Program-made: the position numbers and the translations under genes
Notes under the pieces: generated by a model
The model's database searches: none
What the model was told of the DNA's origin: nothing
The model's input: the letters and a program-made list of their open reading frames with translations, nothing else
Shown: in pieces, positions 33,786 through 44,130 of the stretch
Numbering within the stretch: the stretch's first letter is position 1
Layout: every line of letters starts with the position of its first letter
Assembly (NCBI RefSeq): GCF_026230105.1
Contig: NC_079484.1
Span: forward strand, 9,997,805 to 10,061,804
From: Diorhabda sublineata
Lineage: Eukaryota > Arthropoda > Insecta > Coleoptera > Chrysomelidae
Length of the DNA stretch: 64,000 bases
Reading direction: 5' to 3'

Positions 33786-33929
33786 CAGAATGAGTTTTAT
33801 GCGTGAAACGCGTCAATTATCTCGGAAACGGCTTATACGACTTTGATAAATTTTTGTGTACAAGGGTCTTTTTATAAAAATCGTACACGCCGAGATAACT
33901 GAGCCGTTCAATACATAAAACTCACTCTG
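33786..33929. mobile_element. 144-bp MITE with ~45-bp TIRs, TA flanks
   Basis: The left end CAGAATGAGTTTTATGCGTG and the right end (reverse complement) CAGAGTGAGTTTTATGTATT continue inward to 'CAATTATCTCGG' and 'CAGTTATCTCGG'. TA flanks both ends (33784-33785, 33930-33931). The inverted repeats make up most of the element, so a transcript would fold into one long hairpin. Confidence 0.85.
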
Positions 33930-33931
33930 TA

Positions 33932-35620
33932 TAATCTATAGATTATTATTTTCCAATAATATAGTATTGCAAAATACGCTAAAGCTTTTCCTACATTTAA
34001 TTTTAATACTGGGCATGCATAGGTATAATGCTTATTTTTATTTTATTACCAATAAATTCAATTCGATATAGATATCACATCGATTCAAACAATTTCATTA
34101 TATTCTCGAGTAGAAAAGCTTTCCTATTCATTTTTCCTACTCCTATATACTGTATTGATTTTCTCTAGTGTATTTTTGTCTTGTTTATTTAGTGACGTAC
34201 CCAATCGCCTCAACTGAATCTTCTGTTTAGACGTTGCATGGTAGAGTCTGTCTAGCGGTACTGAAAGACAGTAAAATAATTTATGAATTTTATGGTTTGC
34301 CTCTAATAAGTGTTTCGAAAATAGATACATGTAATTAGTAATGTCTCTGAATGAAGTCTCGATGTAAACAGTTTAATAAATGTTTTATATCAGGGCTTCC
34401 AAATGATGATAATTTTTATTCTTCTACTAACTGTTAAATTAATCTTTATAGGCAAAGTGACCCATCATATTTGATCCAAATTGTAATGATTATAATTAAA
34501 ATTGATTTAATACAGGGAATTCATGAAACTTATTATACAACGGCTCACATGACACAAGCCAGTAATAGTTTAATGATAGTAGAATATGTTTATCAAAAAT
34601 TTGCAATTGTAATACTGAAATTACCAGTTAGTATTGATTGAACGATTCATATTTACTCAAAATGCGATGTGTTTCAATGCAAAAATCAGCAATGAGAGAT
34701 CTATTTTTTATTAGAAATGACAGGTAAAAGAAGACTTTTACAGCTATAACGGAATGGACTCTGTTCAAATCAAATCATGTTTGGTTTAGTCCTACCAATG
34801 AAACTTTGTTCAAATCAGAGAACTAAATGAAGAAATTTATTGACTTATACACTATTAAAAATTTCTTTGGTGATCTTTCCAAAAATGTGTGGGAAGTTTT
34901 AACGCACAACAATTTACTAATTTTACTAAACGAAATAATTCAGTTCAGATTGAAAATAAAATTTTATTATCAATTTCACTATATAATTTTGTAATTTTAA
35001 CTAAATATTTATCACAAGGATACTCAGTCAATTTACAATTAACGTGAGATCAGTTTTAAAAACTCAATATATTTTTTTAATTAATATACTATCTGTTTCT
35101 GACAAACCATTATGATATTGCCGTCTTCTTCTAAATCAGAAACTTACTAAATTTATTTGAAAATAAGGTGATTAAGTGTTTTAGGTTTTAGACTGAAGCA
35201 TAAGTGCAAACGACGTCATTTTTTTTTGTAATTCTACAATAAAACCTGTAAACCGAAATCTATAATTTTTTTAAATCTTCAAATATTGTTATTAAAAAAT
35301 AATAAACAGTTAAATATAATTACTTTCCAAGTAAGATTTATATAGAAAAATCGTAAAATTACACATAGTCTCAGTAAATTTTCTTAATTGTCTAAGAAAA
35401 TCACTCAAATTGTATTATATTTTGAATTTCCTTAGGGAGGATTATTTTGAATCCAGTGTACCACAGCACAGATAATTATGACTCAAATACAGGCTGTCCC
35501 ATGACGAGTTAAAACTATCTGTTCTACATTTGGGTCTTCGGATACGATCTTTTCAACTAAAATATTTTCACATATGGCCGACTTCCGGTAGAATAAGTGC
35601 CATTATTACAAAGCTTACTA
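33932..35620. other. AT-rich DNA without recognisable genes
   Basis: The minus frame at 34124-34330 has no recognised domain. From about 35485 a sequence beginning 'acaggctgtcccatgacgag' resembles one end of a common insect inverted-repeat element. A possible partner ('aaatggaacgccctatat') lies at 36460-36480, beyond the LINE insertion. Confidence 0.35.
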
Positions 35621-35631
35621 AAAGTATACAT

Positions 35632-36387
35632 CTTCTTCTTCTTTTAATGCTTATCCATTAATGGATGGATGGATGTTCGCGACCACATTTTTTCATGGCT
35701 TCTCTATCTCTAGCGGTATGGATCAATGTCTGAATATCTCGTATACCCGTCCACTGCTTCACGTTTCGCAACCATGACATCCTCTTCCGTCCCAATCCTC
35801 TCTTACCTTCAATCTTGCCCTCGACTATCAGCTGAAGGAATTGATATTTATGGCCTCGCATTATATGGCCAAGATATGCAATCTTTCGTTTCTTCACGAT
35901 GTTAAAGAGTTCACGGTATTTATTGATACGCCTGAGAGTATCCTCATTCCACAGTTTGGCAGTCCATGGTATCTTCAGGATTCTACGATATACCCACATT
36001 TCGAATCCTCTAATTTGTTGATGTTTTTCACCTTAAGGGTCCAACCCTCCATCCCGTAAAGAAGCACTGACCAAACGTAGCACCGCGCAAGTCTCAGTCT
36101 AAGATCAAGATCAAAATCGGTACATGTAAATACATTTTTAAATTTTATGAATGTACTTCGAGCTTGTTCAATTCGGCATTTTATTTCACCGTCCGATGAC
36201 CATTCTTCATAGAGCCATGTTCCTAGATATTTAAATTTTTCTACCCGTTCTATAGGTTTTCCATTATATGTTACTCTAGATTTTCTAAACGTATTCGCTT
36301 TCCTAGTGATAATCATGAATTTCGTTTTTTTGATGTTGATGTTTAATCCCATGTTTTGGCTATGTTTTAGTTGTTGTAGGTATATAT
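35632..36387 (-). pseudogene. 5'-truncated LINE insertion, RT C-terminus, with 11-bp target duplication
   Basis: Minus-strand blocks: 'MGLNINIKKTKFMIITRKA' at 36352 (thumb start), 'KFKYLGTWL', 'RLARCYVWSVLLYGMEGWTL', then after a frameshift near 35990 'MWVYRRILKIPWTAKLWNED', 'RELFNIVKKRKIAYLGHIMR' and 'KIEGKRGLGRKRMSWLRN'. This is the C-terminal half of an RTE/CR1-like 'endonuclease-reverse transcriptase'. The 3' end is a (GAA)n-like tail at 35632-35645. AAAGTATACAT flanks the insertion at 35621-35631 and 36388-36398, so both boundaries are defined. Confidence 0.88.
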
Positions 36388-36398
36388 AAAGTATACAT

Positions 36399-36940
36399 AA
36401 AAAATTAAAACTTGTTAACCGACTGCCAGTTCTACCAGGAGTCGACTGTAATTTTGTTATTTTAAATGGAACGCCCTATATATTAATAGATTTTTGAAAT
36501 ATACGTAAAATTTTAGTATACTTTTCTCTAAAACTTTTTTCGAAATATGCATACTTTTTGAGTTATTAATTTTTTTGTAAAAAATTTGACTGTTGCAGAC
36601 CCTTATAAATTATTTTTTTACGAGGATACCCTCAAAGATATGAAAATTGTTTCTATTCGGTTGCTTTTAGCAGGGTTAGACATCTTCGAATATATATTGA
36701 AAAATTTTTCATTTTATACAGTGTATAAAAAGTGTCCAAAGTTTAACTTCATAAATATCAAATTTCTTTATTGTTTTAAATAGAATCACCGGTTTTTTTC
36801 TTAATCTTAATGCATTCAGGGGTAAAAAATAAGGCAAATTCATGTATAATTTCATACACCTAAATATAAATTCACCCTACGGATAGAAATAGAAATATAA
36901 ATAAATAAGAAAAATATCACAATAATATTGCCCTTGTTAA
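36399..36940. other. AT-rich DNA, nothing recognised
   Basis: The open frame at 36586-36783 (plus) is AT-driven. The first 80 bp may be the outer part of the element that the LINE inserted into. Confidence 0.3.
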
Positions 36941-37640
36941 CGGTGACTGTCATGCGTATAAATTTTATGGAAGATGAAGACATAGAAAACTTAAAAATCA
37001 CCCAAAGCTCAGTACCTAGCATAAACTTAAACTCTTCAGGATCTAACTCTGCGAGATAGTTTAGCAGACAGTGTCAAGCTAGACCCTCCAGGCAATTAGC
37101 TGAGTTAGACAATTCTGCTACTACGTTTGTAGTTGCTCACCAATGGTTTGAAGAGGAAGGTAGACCTGTTACTATGCGTAGATCATTGAGTACAAAGAAC
37201 AGTTGCTATCAAAAACAAAATGGCATATTTTGTTTTTTAGGGGCGCGTAACATCTTTAGAAGGGCATGACGCCGCGAAATGATATTGAGCTAACTAATGT
37301 AATCATGTGCACTGGACTTTGAGAGTAATTAATTCGATAGCTTTTGTTTATTACGGTTACAGTATGACATTAGGGCGTTATGTAAATGATATCTTACAAA
37401 CCATTTTACCTCCATATCTAAATGGGCATCAACAAGTCCTTTTTGCACGCAGAGCATGTCCACGTATCGCAAATCGAATCATGGAGTGTCTTCAAGGAAC
37501 TGGCTTTAGTATTGTGTCAGATTTAATTTTGATCAAAATAGTGTGGGATACGATCAGGCGAAGACTATATTACTCTGGCAAAGTTGATCCAACTTAATGC
37601 TGGATTTGAACAAGATACGACAGGCAAATATAGGCCACCT
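36941..37640 (+). pseudogene. Tc1-like transposase remnant
   Basis: The N-terminal HTH region 'FSRQCQARPSRQLAELDNSA' and 'AHQWFEEEGRPVTMRRS' (37040-37180) is followed by a short 'HWTLRV' piece and then 'MTLGRYVNDILQTILPPYLN', 'GHQQVLFARRACPRIANRIM', 'ECLQGTGFSIVS' and 'IVWDTIRRRLYYSG' at 37307-37597. In the family the 'VLF' is followed by the second catalytic Asp (QQDNA.PH); here it is RRAC, so the Asp is lost. The PPRSPDLNPIEH block is also degraded. The first Asp block is deleted near 37310. Confidence 0.7.
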
Positions 37641-37954
37641 AATTTTTCTATGCCTAGATAGGTAATGATGGTTTTCAATTGAGGGATCGACAAACATTTT
37701 ATTCTTTCTGTGTATATGTTGATAACAACTTTAGCAAATGTTATCATTTCATACTTAATGCAAGACTATCACCAATAAAAATAAAGGTCCATAAATTATT
37801 CCTCATATAAGATTTTATGCACTTTCAAATTTTTATACACTTATATTCAGATTATCTAGATGGAAATCGCTATATTAATATGTTCATGGTATACGATTGA
37901 AAAAAATATATTTGATAGTTCCATTTTGGATTCTAGGCTATACTAATATCATAT

Positions 37955-38365
37955 TTATCGCAATAATTCGATAGTTGTTGGAGAAGTCCTTGTACATACG
38001 ACAAGGAAAAATATTTTGAGCTTTGATGTTTAGTTTCTGTTTGTTTTTTTCTTTTAATTGATTAAAGTATCTTTCCTATCTACATAATGGAAAGAATGGA
38101 ATATTTATATTACGACAGTGTCATCAAGATTTTCCATTACAAATTGTGTTATAACACTTCATATGGAAGCTCCCATAGCACAATCATCAATTTGTTAATG
38201 TATTTAATTTTCATATAGTTTGTTGATAGTTCTATAGCTTCGATAAATTCTTTTTGTATTCTGTGTATTCTTCAATTTTGTACCCTTTTTTCATTAATAT
38301 ATCTTTTACAATTGTAATAGGAATATTTTTATACAAAGAAACTAAGATAGTGTGTTAAGGCCTGT
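37955..38365 (-). pseudogene. Penelope-like element RT remnant
   Basis: The minus strand reads 'VSLYKNIPITIVKDILMKKG' and 'YKIEEYTEYKK' (family (F)DVVSLFTNIP...L.ALKE), then 'EFIEAIELSTNYMKIKYINK' and later a degraded 'IPFF' / '(Y)VD' region. Near 38010-37960 'YKDFSNNYRIIAINM' in one frame parallels the PYV.GLS..I......I segment between RT and endonuclease of PLEs. Stops occur throughout. The GIY-YIG part is not seen downstream. Confidence 0.6.
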
Positions 38366-38719
38366 TTAATATGTGTGTAACCTATCATTCAATATTTTCA
38401 TCATTTTATTATTATAATCTTCCGATTTCATATTAACAGTTTTGTTGGTATTATCTATTTTCTATCAAAAGAGACCTATAAGCAAAATAAATCATTACGA
38501 AAAATATGTAAAAAGGTCTAAGAAGCAAAAAGATAATTAGTTGTTTTTTTTATTCAGATTCAAATGTTAGCAGTTGTTTAGTATAACAATATTTTTCATA
38601 AAAAATTCCTTTGCACCTTGTATTTACGCAATTTTGCGAATAAATGTTTATTATACAAAGTTCAAAGTGTAGCAAACATTTTCATATCAGTTGATAACAT
38701 TTGTAGGAAATTGTATTAA
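38366..38719. other. AT-rich DNA, nothing recognised
   Basis: No feature identified. Confidence 0.35.
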
Positions 38720-39010
38720 TACATAATGTGTTTGGCAACCCAGTATCTGAATGCAGTCATGTATACGTCTAGACATCTACAAAAGTTCATCGATTTCTGT
38801 TTGCGGCACCTCGTTCCAATTAAGTTTAACTTCTTGGATTAACTGCGCCAGAGTCTGTGAAGGGTGATACACATCGGACAGTCTCCTACCATTATATCTT
38901 ATACAAGTTTGACAGAATTTAAATCTGGTAACTGGATTGACTTCGCAAAAAACATTGTTCACAGTTGGTGCTGCAAAATATGGACGTTGTCGATGTAACG
39001 TAAAATCCAA
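38720..39010 (-). pseudogene. Tc1-like transposase C-terminal fragment
   Basis: The minus strand reads 'RYNGRRLSDVYHPSQTLAQL', 'IQEVKLNWNEVPQTEIDELL', and past a stop 'MSRRIHDCIQILGCQTHY'. This is the Tc1 C-terminal tail (..LGRR......P.TL..L...L..EW..IPQ..I..LI.SM.RR...CI...G..T.Y). The upstream catalytic blocks are absent. Amino acids 1-45 of the open frame are not recognisable as Tc1. Confidence 0.65.
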
Positions 39011-39367
39011 ATATTTCAGTTTATTGTAAATATTTATGAGAAATCTCTAAGTACGTCAAATTTAAATTAAAATATTATATTCGTCAACGTGAAAATGTGT
39101 GAAAATCCCTTTCGAATGATAAATAAAAAACTAAGAGTATCAATGAGGTAGGTGTTCACGTTTTGTTAACATTCAAATCTTAATCTTTACGCTTTATTTA
39201 ACATATCAGGTATGATTTCAAGCATTTTTCCTTCTTTCAAGTCATCCTCTCCATATAATACGATAGAAACAAATCTAATAATGTAAGATTAGGTGTTCGC
39301 TCTGGCCTTTCTATCAGAATTTGCTTCCCTATACACTGATTACGAAATACTGCCGGTATTTGCTTTG

Positions 39368-39556
39368 TTAGTGAGGTGATGGTCCATATTGCTGGAACCA
39401 TATTGCATTAACTGGAACTTGAGGGTATCCTTGATAAGGATACAAATATTTCAAGGTTAAAATGACGTCATTTTGAAGTAGTTCCAAATAATGATCACCA
39501 TTTGAAATAACAATCATATGATTTACAGACATCCCTACATTTTGAAGATAATACAT
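39368..39556 (-). pseudogene. Transposase fragment around second catalytic residue, Asp changed to Tyr
   Basis: The minus strand reads 'ISNGDHYLELLQNDVILTLK', then 'YQGYPQVPVNAIWFQQYGPS' and 'PH'. Tc1/mariner-type transposases of this lineage have 'VNGDRYL.ML...V.P.L', 'G.PQVP.D.IWFQQDGAPPH'. Here the catalytic Asp of QQDG is replaced by Tyr. It ends abruptly after this motif. Confidence 0.65.
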
Positions 39557-40010
39557 GTGCCACTTTTTTCACCTCATCTCATCCAATGAGGAAAAATTGA
39601 AATTATAACATTAGCAATCACAAAACAATTTGCTGATATGTTTTAAACAAACTTATGTTGCTATGGAAAATTATTTTTAATGAATATTACTTGTAAATAT
39701 TATGGTTTTTCATAAAAAATGAAGGGATCTTTATTAAGTCTTTATTTCCCATTTATCAAATAGGTGGTTGATTCGAAATAGGTTAAAGTAGCAAACAATG
39801 TCAATTTCTAATTTAAATTTGAAGGGGTGTTTCTAAAGTTTTTATAAATATGTACAATAACCAAATTAATGAATTATGGACTACCATGAATAATAGCCTC
39901 CACTATTATTGCATCAACCTTGTACTATGCCTTTCACCTTCATACCCAATATTACTTCGCTTTCCACGGAAACATCTTACGATATTACGCAATTACGAGG
40001 AAATATTTTA
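39557..40010. other. AT-rich DNA flanking a mariner
   Basis: Presumably includes the 3' untranslated end of the neighbouring mariner, but no terminal inverted repeat was located. Confidence 0.3.
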
Positions 40011-41040
40011 TTACTCAACATATTTTCTTGTTAATTGGATACATTGATTACAGCGAATCTGCAAAGTCTCTAGACCTTTCCAAAAAAATGTTTCTTCTTG
40101 CTTTGCAAACCAGACCTCCACAGCTTTCATTACCTCCTCGTTGGAAGAAAATTTCCGACCTTTCAAACTTTTTTTCAATTGAGGAAATAGATAATAGTCG
40201 GACGGAGCCAAATCTTGTGAATAAGGAAGTTGTTCTAGTAATTCAAACCCTAAATCACGAATTTCTTGCATGGCAACATGAGATTTGTGTGCAGGGGCGT
40301 TGTCCTGCAAAAATAAAACACCTTTGGATAGCTTTCCGCGTCTTTTCTCTTTAATTTTTTCCTGTAGAGTAGTTATTGTTCTACCCTTATCCAAAAAATC
40401 AATCATGATTACTCTATGGCAATCTCAAAAAACTGAAGCATGAACTTTTCCACCACATTTTTGGACACGAAACTTCTTAGGTCTTGGAGAAACAGAGATT
40501 CGCCATTCCATCAATTGTTACTTTGTTTCTGGATCGTAGAAATGTACCCAAGTCTCATCCATAGTAACAATTCTGTTTAAGAAGTCTACATTGTTTTCAA
40601 ATCGAGCACAGATCGAACGCGACGCTTCTACCCTTGCACACTTTTGGTCAACATTCAAACATTTGGGGATCAATTTGGCAGCAATTTTTCTCATGTCCAA
40701 ATTGACGTGAACTATATAATGAACACGTTCGTAAGAAATATTCAGTGCTTCAGATATCCGTTTCACTCCAATTCGAAGGTCTGATAAAATCATGTCATGA
40801 GCTGCATCGATATTTTCGCACAGAAACTGGCTTTCCCGATCGGTCGTGATCATCAATAGAAAATTTAACTCTTTTGAAGCTTGCAGTCCAATTTTTCATG
40901 GTTGCATACGAAAGACAGTGATCACCAAGGGTATTAAGTATATCTTCGTAAATCTGCTTACCTCTCAACCCTTGTAAATACAGCTATTTGATGATGGCTC
41001 GATACTCCAATTTTTCGATTTCCACAATTTCGGTGGACAT
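40011..41040 (-). pseudogene. Irritans-like mariner transposase, near full length
   Basis: Start at 41040: MSTEIVEIEKLEYRAIIK, a stop, then 'GLRGKQIYEDILNTLGDHCL' (HTH), 'DDHDRSGKPV', 'HDMILSDLRIGVKRISEALN', 'ISYERVHYIVHVNLDMRKIA', 'AKLIPKCLN', 'IVTMDETWVHFYDPETK' (first Asp), then 'GVLFLQDNAPAHKSHVAMQE' (second Asp) and 'DLAPSDYYLFPQLKKSLKGR' (third Asp), ending YVE and TAA at 40011. The second and third Asp are separated by 34 residues (DD34D). The blocks match the irritans group, to which Himar1 belongs. Lesions: stops near 40985, 40518 and 40422, and about ten codons missing between 'GRTIT' and 'LQEKIKEK'. All three catalytic residues survive. Confidence 0.88.
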
Positions 41041-42186
41041 CTTTTTTCTTTCAATTTATTGCGTAACTCTGGTTTACTTTTTTGACGTCAAACTTTACAC
41101 TGACACTTCTAATAAGTTATTGTTTGTTGCTATAGTAACGCAATATTTTGTTTATGCATGGAACTGGTCTAGGCTAACTAGATATCAGTGCTGTTGCTGT
41201 TTGCACCAGTTTAAAAGTTGGAGACAGTGGTATGCAGTAATGTTCCTATATACTATATGCATATTAACATGTCTATATTCTTTTCCAAAATATTTGTCAA
41301 AAATTTGAGGCTTAGTATCAAATCGGTGTTTCAAAGCTAGTTGTTCTCTACTGACGCTTGTAGGACACCACGGTTAACCAGTCGGTCTTCTTAGTATTCC
41401 ATATCTATCATCCTGACTATTATTGTAGATTTGTAGATTATTTTGGGGAGTAGTATAGGCTTTTTAGTCGCTCTGCACCTATACCTAGTAGATATTTTGC
41501 ACAAGACTCTATAGCTCATTGTTCTGTTTCCAAAATACACAGAACTCTTTTAAAAAACACTATTTTTGCTGGGGTTTTATCTTTACCATCATATTAAGGA
41601 AAAATCTCTCGATTGGTTGCAACTGTATCCCTGCCAAAATCTCTAACATGGTGATTCGTATTTTTTTACGTTCAACATAACTAGATTAACTTGTAATAAC
41701 TGTATTATTCAGCTTTCGTTAACAGATTTTATAAAAAAAGCCAAAACAGAAATGGCCTAAGAGAAAATGTTGATATTGTTGGTGGTTAGATTACTGATTC
41801 CAGTCAAATTATTAATTCAAATATTTTATTCTACTTATTCAGTTTCATTCACATTTCGATAATAACTAAAATTTGTTTTCAAGATGTATTGGAGCTCTTA
41901 ATTTAAAATAAGACGTTCTGAAGTCTGATGTATTTTTAGAGTGATCCGTAAACCTCTTTTCTTTGTTGATAACGTTTTTATATACTATACAAAAGCTGTT
42001 TATATTGAGGAAGTGTAATTGACCGCTCGTTTTTGAACTGTTCGTGATTTTAGATAGAAAATTATACGGTGAATAAAATTCTAAATTATAACAATTTTTT
42101 ATTACGAATTTTTTAGGAATCAAAACAAAGCATACACCGGCGATTGTGAACTGTCATATGGAGAGTTAGTTGTGTACCTTAAAATA
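41041..42186. other. AT-rich DNA without recognisable genes
   Basis: The plus frame at 40988-41308 is antisense to the mariner start. The minus frame at 41866-42123 has no recognised domain. Confidence 0.35.
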
Positions 42187-42219
42187 TTTTCATAAAGACT
42201 GAAGTTAAGTCGAAACGTC
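42187..42219 (+). ncRNA. Degenerate hammerhead-ribozyme-like motif
   Basis: The sequence can be arranged as a hammerhead core: a degraded CUGAUGA box (TTCATAA), a stem II made by GACT and AGTC around a GAAGTTA loop (42198-42210), then CGAAACGTC (42211-42219). The GAAA box and the terminal GTC are intact; the CUGAUGA box has changes that should abolish activity. It sits just upstream of the repeat block shared with other PLE ends here. PLEs are known to carry hammerhead motifs. Confidence 0.4.
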
Positions 42220-42342
42220 ATTTTATTTCTATCTTTTAAAAATTATTAGAAAAAACTAATTTTGAAACAGAAGAGACCTAAAATCAAGAAATTTAAAAAA
42301 CATAAACATATCAAAAGGTCTAAGAAATAAGAAATTAAAGAA

Positions 42343-42347
<5 letters not shown>
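42220..42347 (+). repeat. PLE 3'-region repeat, copy 1
   Basis: A block running from 'aattattagaaaaaactaat' through 'cagaagagacctaaaatc' to 'aaaggtctaagaaat'. It recurs at 54058-54162 (same strand) and, more diverged, at 58915-58994 on the minus strand just downstream of a PLE endonuclease remnant. That position suggests it is the 3' untranslated region of a Penelope-like element. A (TA)n tract follows directly. Confidence 0.6.

Positions 42348-42386
<39 letters not shown>
42348..42386. repeat. (TA)n microsatellite
   Basis: A 39-bp run at the end of the PLE-type repeat. Confidence 0.95.
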
Positions 42387-42388
<2 letters not shown>

Positions 42389-42389
42389 C

Positions 42390-42760
42390 CACACCAAAGT
42401 GGACCAACTTTAATATATTTTTCGAGCTTTCGAATACTTATCTATTCATCGTCTGGGAAATAATTTATCAACATTTTCGGTGATTGAAATATTTCAATTA
42501 ATCAATATTTCTATCAACGTCAATTTGAATATTGAATTTTGAATTCTATGAGTTTGAAAATTTATACAAGCATTAATAATATCCAAAATCACCGAAAATC
42601 TTAATTAATTATTTCCTAGACGATGAATATATAAGTATTCGAAAGCTCAGAAAATATATCAAAGTTAATCCATTTTTGTGTTTTATAGTCACCTAATAAG
42701 AAACTAACTTTAATGTATTTTCCGAGCTTTCCAATACTTATGTATTCATCGTCTGGGACT
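42390..42760. repeat. Inverted and direct copies of a PLE terminal motif
   Basis: A ~90-bp motif containing 'aactttaatatattt(t/c)cgagc', 'tttcgaatactta' and 'tattcatcgtctggg' occurs at 42390-42485 (forward), 42587-42676 (inverted, down to 'atcaccgaaaat') and 42701-42758 (forward again). The first two form a stem with a ~100-bp loop. The same motif follows a (TA)n tract at 55796-55853. Confidence 0.75.
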
Positions 42761-43059
42761 GAAATTATGGTCAAATACAATATAAGAAATATGTATACAT
42801 GTATAACAATAATACAACTTTACTTACAATAATTAATTGAGATTTGTTGTGATTTGTTTTAAGTTGTATAAAATCAAGGTTTGAGATTTATGAAGTTAAC
42901 AAAATTTTGATATAAATTTGGAACCAGCTATAGATGTAGAAATATTATTTTATTATCAATCTTGATGATGATATTTTGGATGATAATAATTATCAAGTTT
43001 TGAGATTGAAAATAGTGAACTAGATGATATTGATTTATGGACATCGAATGAAGTCGTTT
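42761..43059. other. AT-rich DNA, nothing recognised
   Basis: Possibly 5' remnant of the LINE that follows; no coding block recognised. Confidence 0.3.
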
Positions 43060-43232
43060 GATTTCATTATATTCGAAATCCCTTCTGCGGTATCAGCTGC
43101 AGAACAATTGAAAAAGCACTGAAAAAGAAGGAAAATAGGAGCAAAACCAATTATTGAGACAACCTACAGGGGCTGAAACAGGCAAAGACTCTTCTGGGAA
43201 ACTATAACTATAGTAGACCTGCTGAATGTATA

Positions 43233-44130
43233 CGTATACCCAAAAATAACCGGAATTATTTTTTAAATGCTATATATTTACAAATATTTACAAAACAATC
43301 TCATCCCCTTCAAAATACTCTCCATTACAAGTAATACATTTGTCCCAGCTGTGCTTCCACTGTTCGAAGCATTGTTTGAACTCATCTTTAGAGATGGCTG
43401 CAAGCTTCTGTCTCGTTCTTTTCTTGATGTCTTCAATGTTTTCAAATCGCCGTCCTTTCATGCCTCTTTTTATGCGTAGAAACAAGAAAAAGTCGCACGG
43501 AGCCAAGTTAGGCGAGTAAGGTGCGAAGGGCAGCGGAACCATGTTATTTTTAACCAAAAATTGGCTAACAGTGATGGCTGAGTGTGTAGGTGCGTTGTCA
43601 TGGTGGAAGAACCAGTCACCTGTTTGCTGAACCGAGCTCCAAGATATTCCACTGATTTCAGACAGTTGATCAATTGTCTGTCGACGGTCTGTGCGCACAA
43701 ACTCTCGAATTCTTTTCATCGATTCGGGCAGTTGATGGACGTCCAGAGTGAAGTTTGTCATCAATCGACATGTCGCCATTTTTAAATCGAGAAAACCACT
43801 CATACACTAGAGTTTTTCCCATAGCATAATCTTTGTAAGAAGTTTTCAACATTAAAACAGTTTCAGCAGCGGTTTTACCGAGTAGGAAACAAAATTTCAC
43901 AGCGGCACGTTGTTCACTTAAATTTGCCATCATAAAAAACATAAAAAAACGAAGCAGCAGTGAAACAGCACTAGCAAAAACGGTCACTAGTGACGAACAG
44001 AACATGGCAGGTCAACGGCCCGCGCGGCACTGAACTGGCAACGAGTTGCGCTAGGCAGGCCCTAGCGGCAGAAATCAGTACTACAAAAGCTCCACCCATG
44101 GCAATGCTACTTTTGGATACCCCCTCGTAT
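43233..44130 (-). mobile_element. Internally deleted mariner inserted in a LINE
   Basis: Inverted repeats: the right end (reverse complement) ACGAGGGGGTATCCAAAAGT and the left end ACGTATACCCAAAAATAACC agree apart from a small deletion at the left tip. A TA target duplication is supported by the restored LINE frame. It is about 0.9 kb long, shorter than the ~1.3 kb of full mariners. Confidence 0.85.
43288..43930 (-). pseudogene. Mariner transposase with central deletion
   Basis: Starts at 43930: MANLSEQRAAVKFCFLLGKT, 'YEWFSRFKNGDMSIDDKLHS', 'GRPSTARIDE', then in a second frame 'FVRTDRRQTIDQLSEISGIS' and 'WSSVQQ'. The next residues are 'TGDWFFHHDNAPTHSAITVS' (second Asp) and 'NLAPCDFFLFLRIKRGMKGR' (third Asp), 'CFEQWKHSWDKCI', 'NGEYFEGDEI', stop at 43288. 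The segment that should lie between the HTH and HHDNAP, including the first catalytic Asp (TGDESW), has been deleted in frame, so no active DDD triad is possible. One frameshift lies near 43700. Confidence 0.87.

Noticed and set aside
39920..40354. Plus-strand open frame of 144 codons
   Set aside because: It is antisense to the C-terminal half of the irritans-like mariner; the minus strand carries the catalytic motifs.
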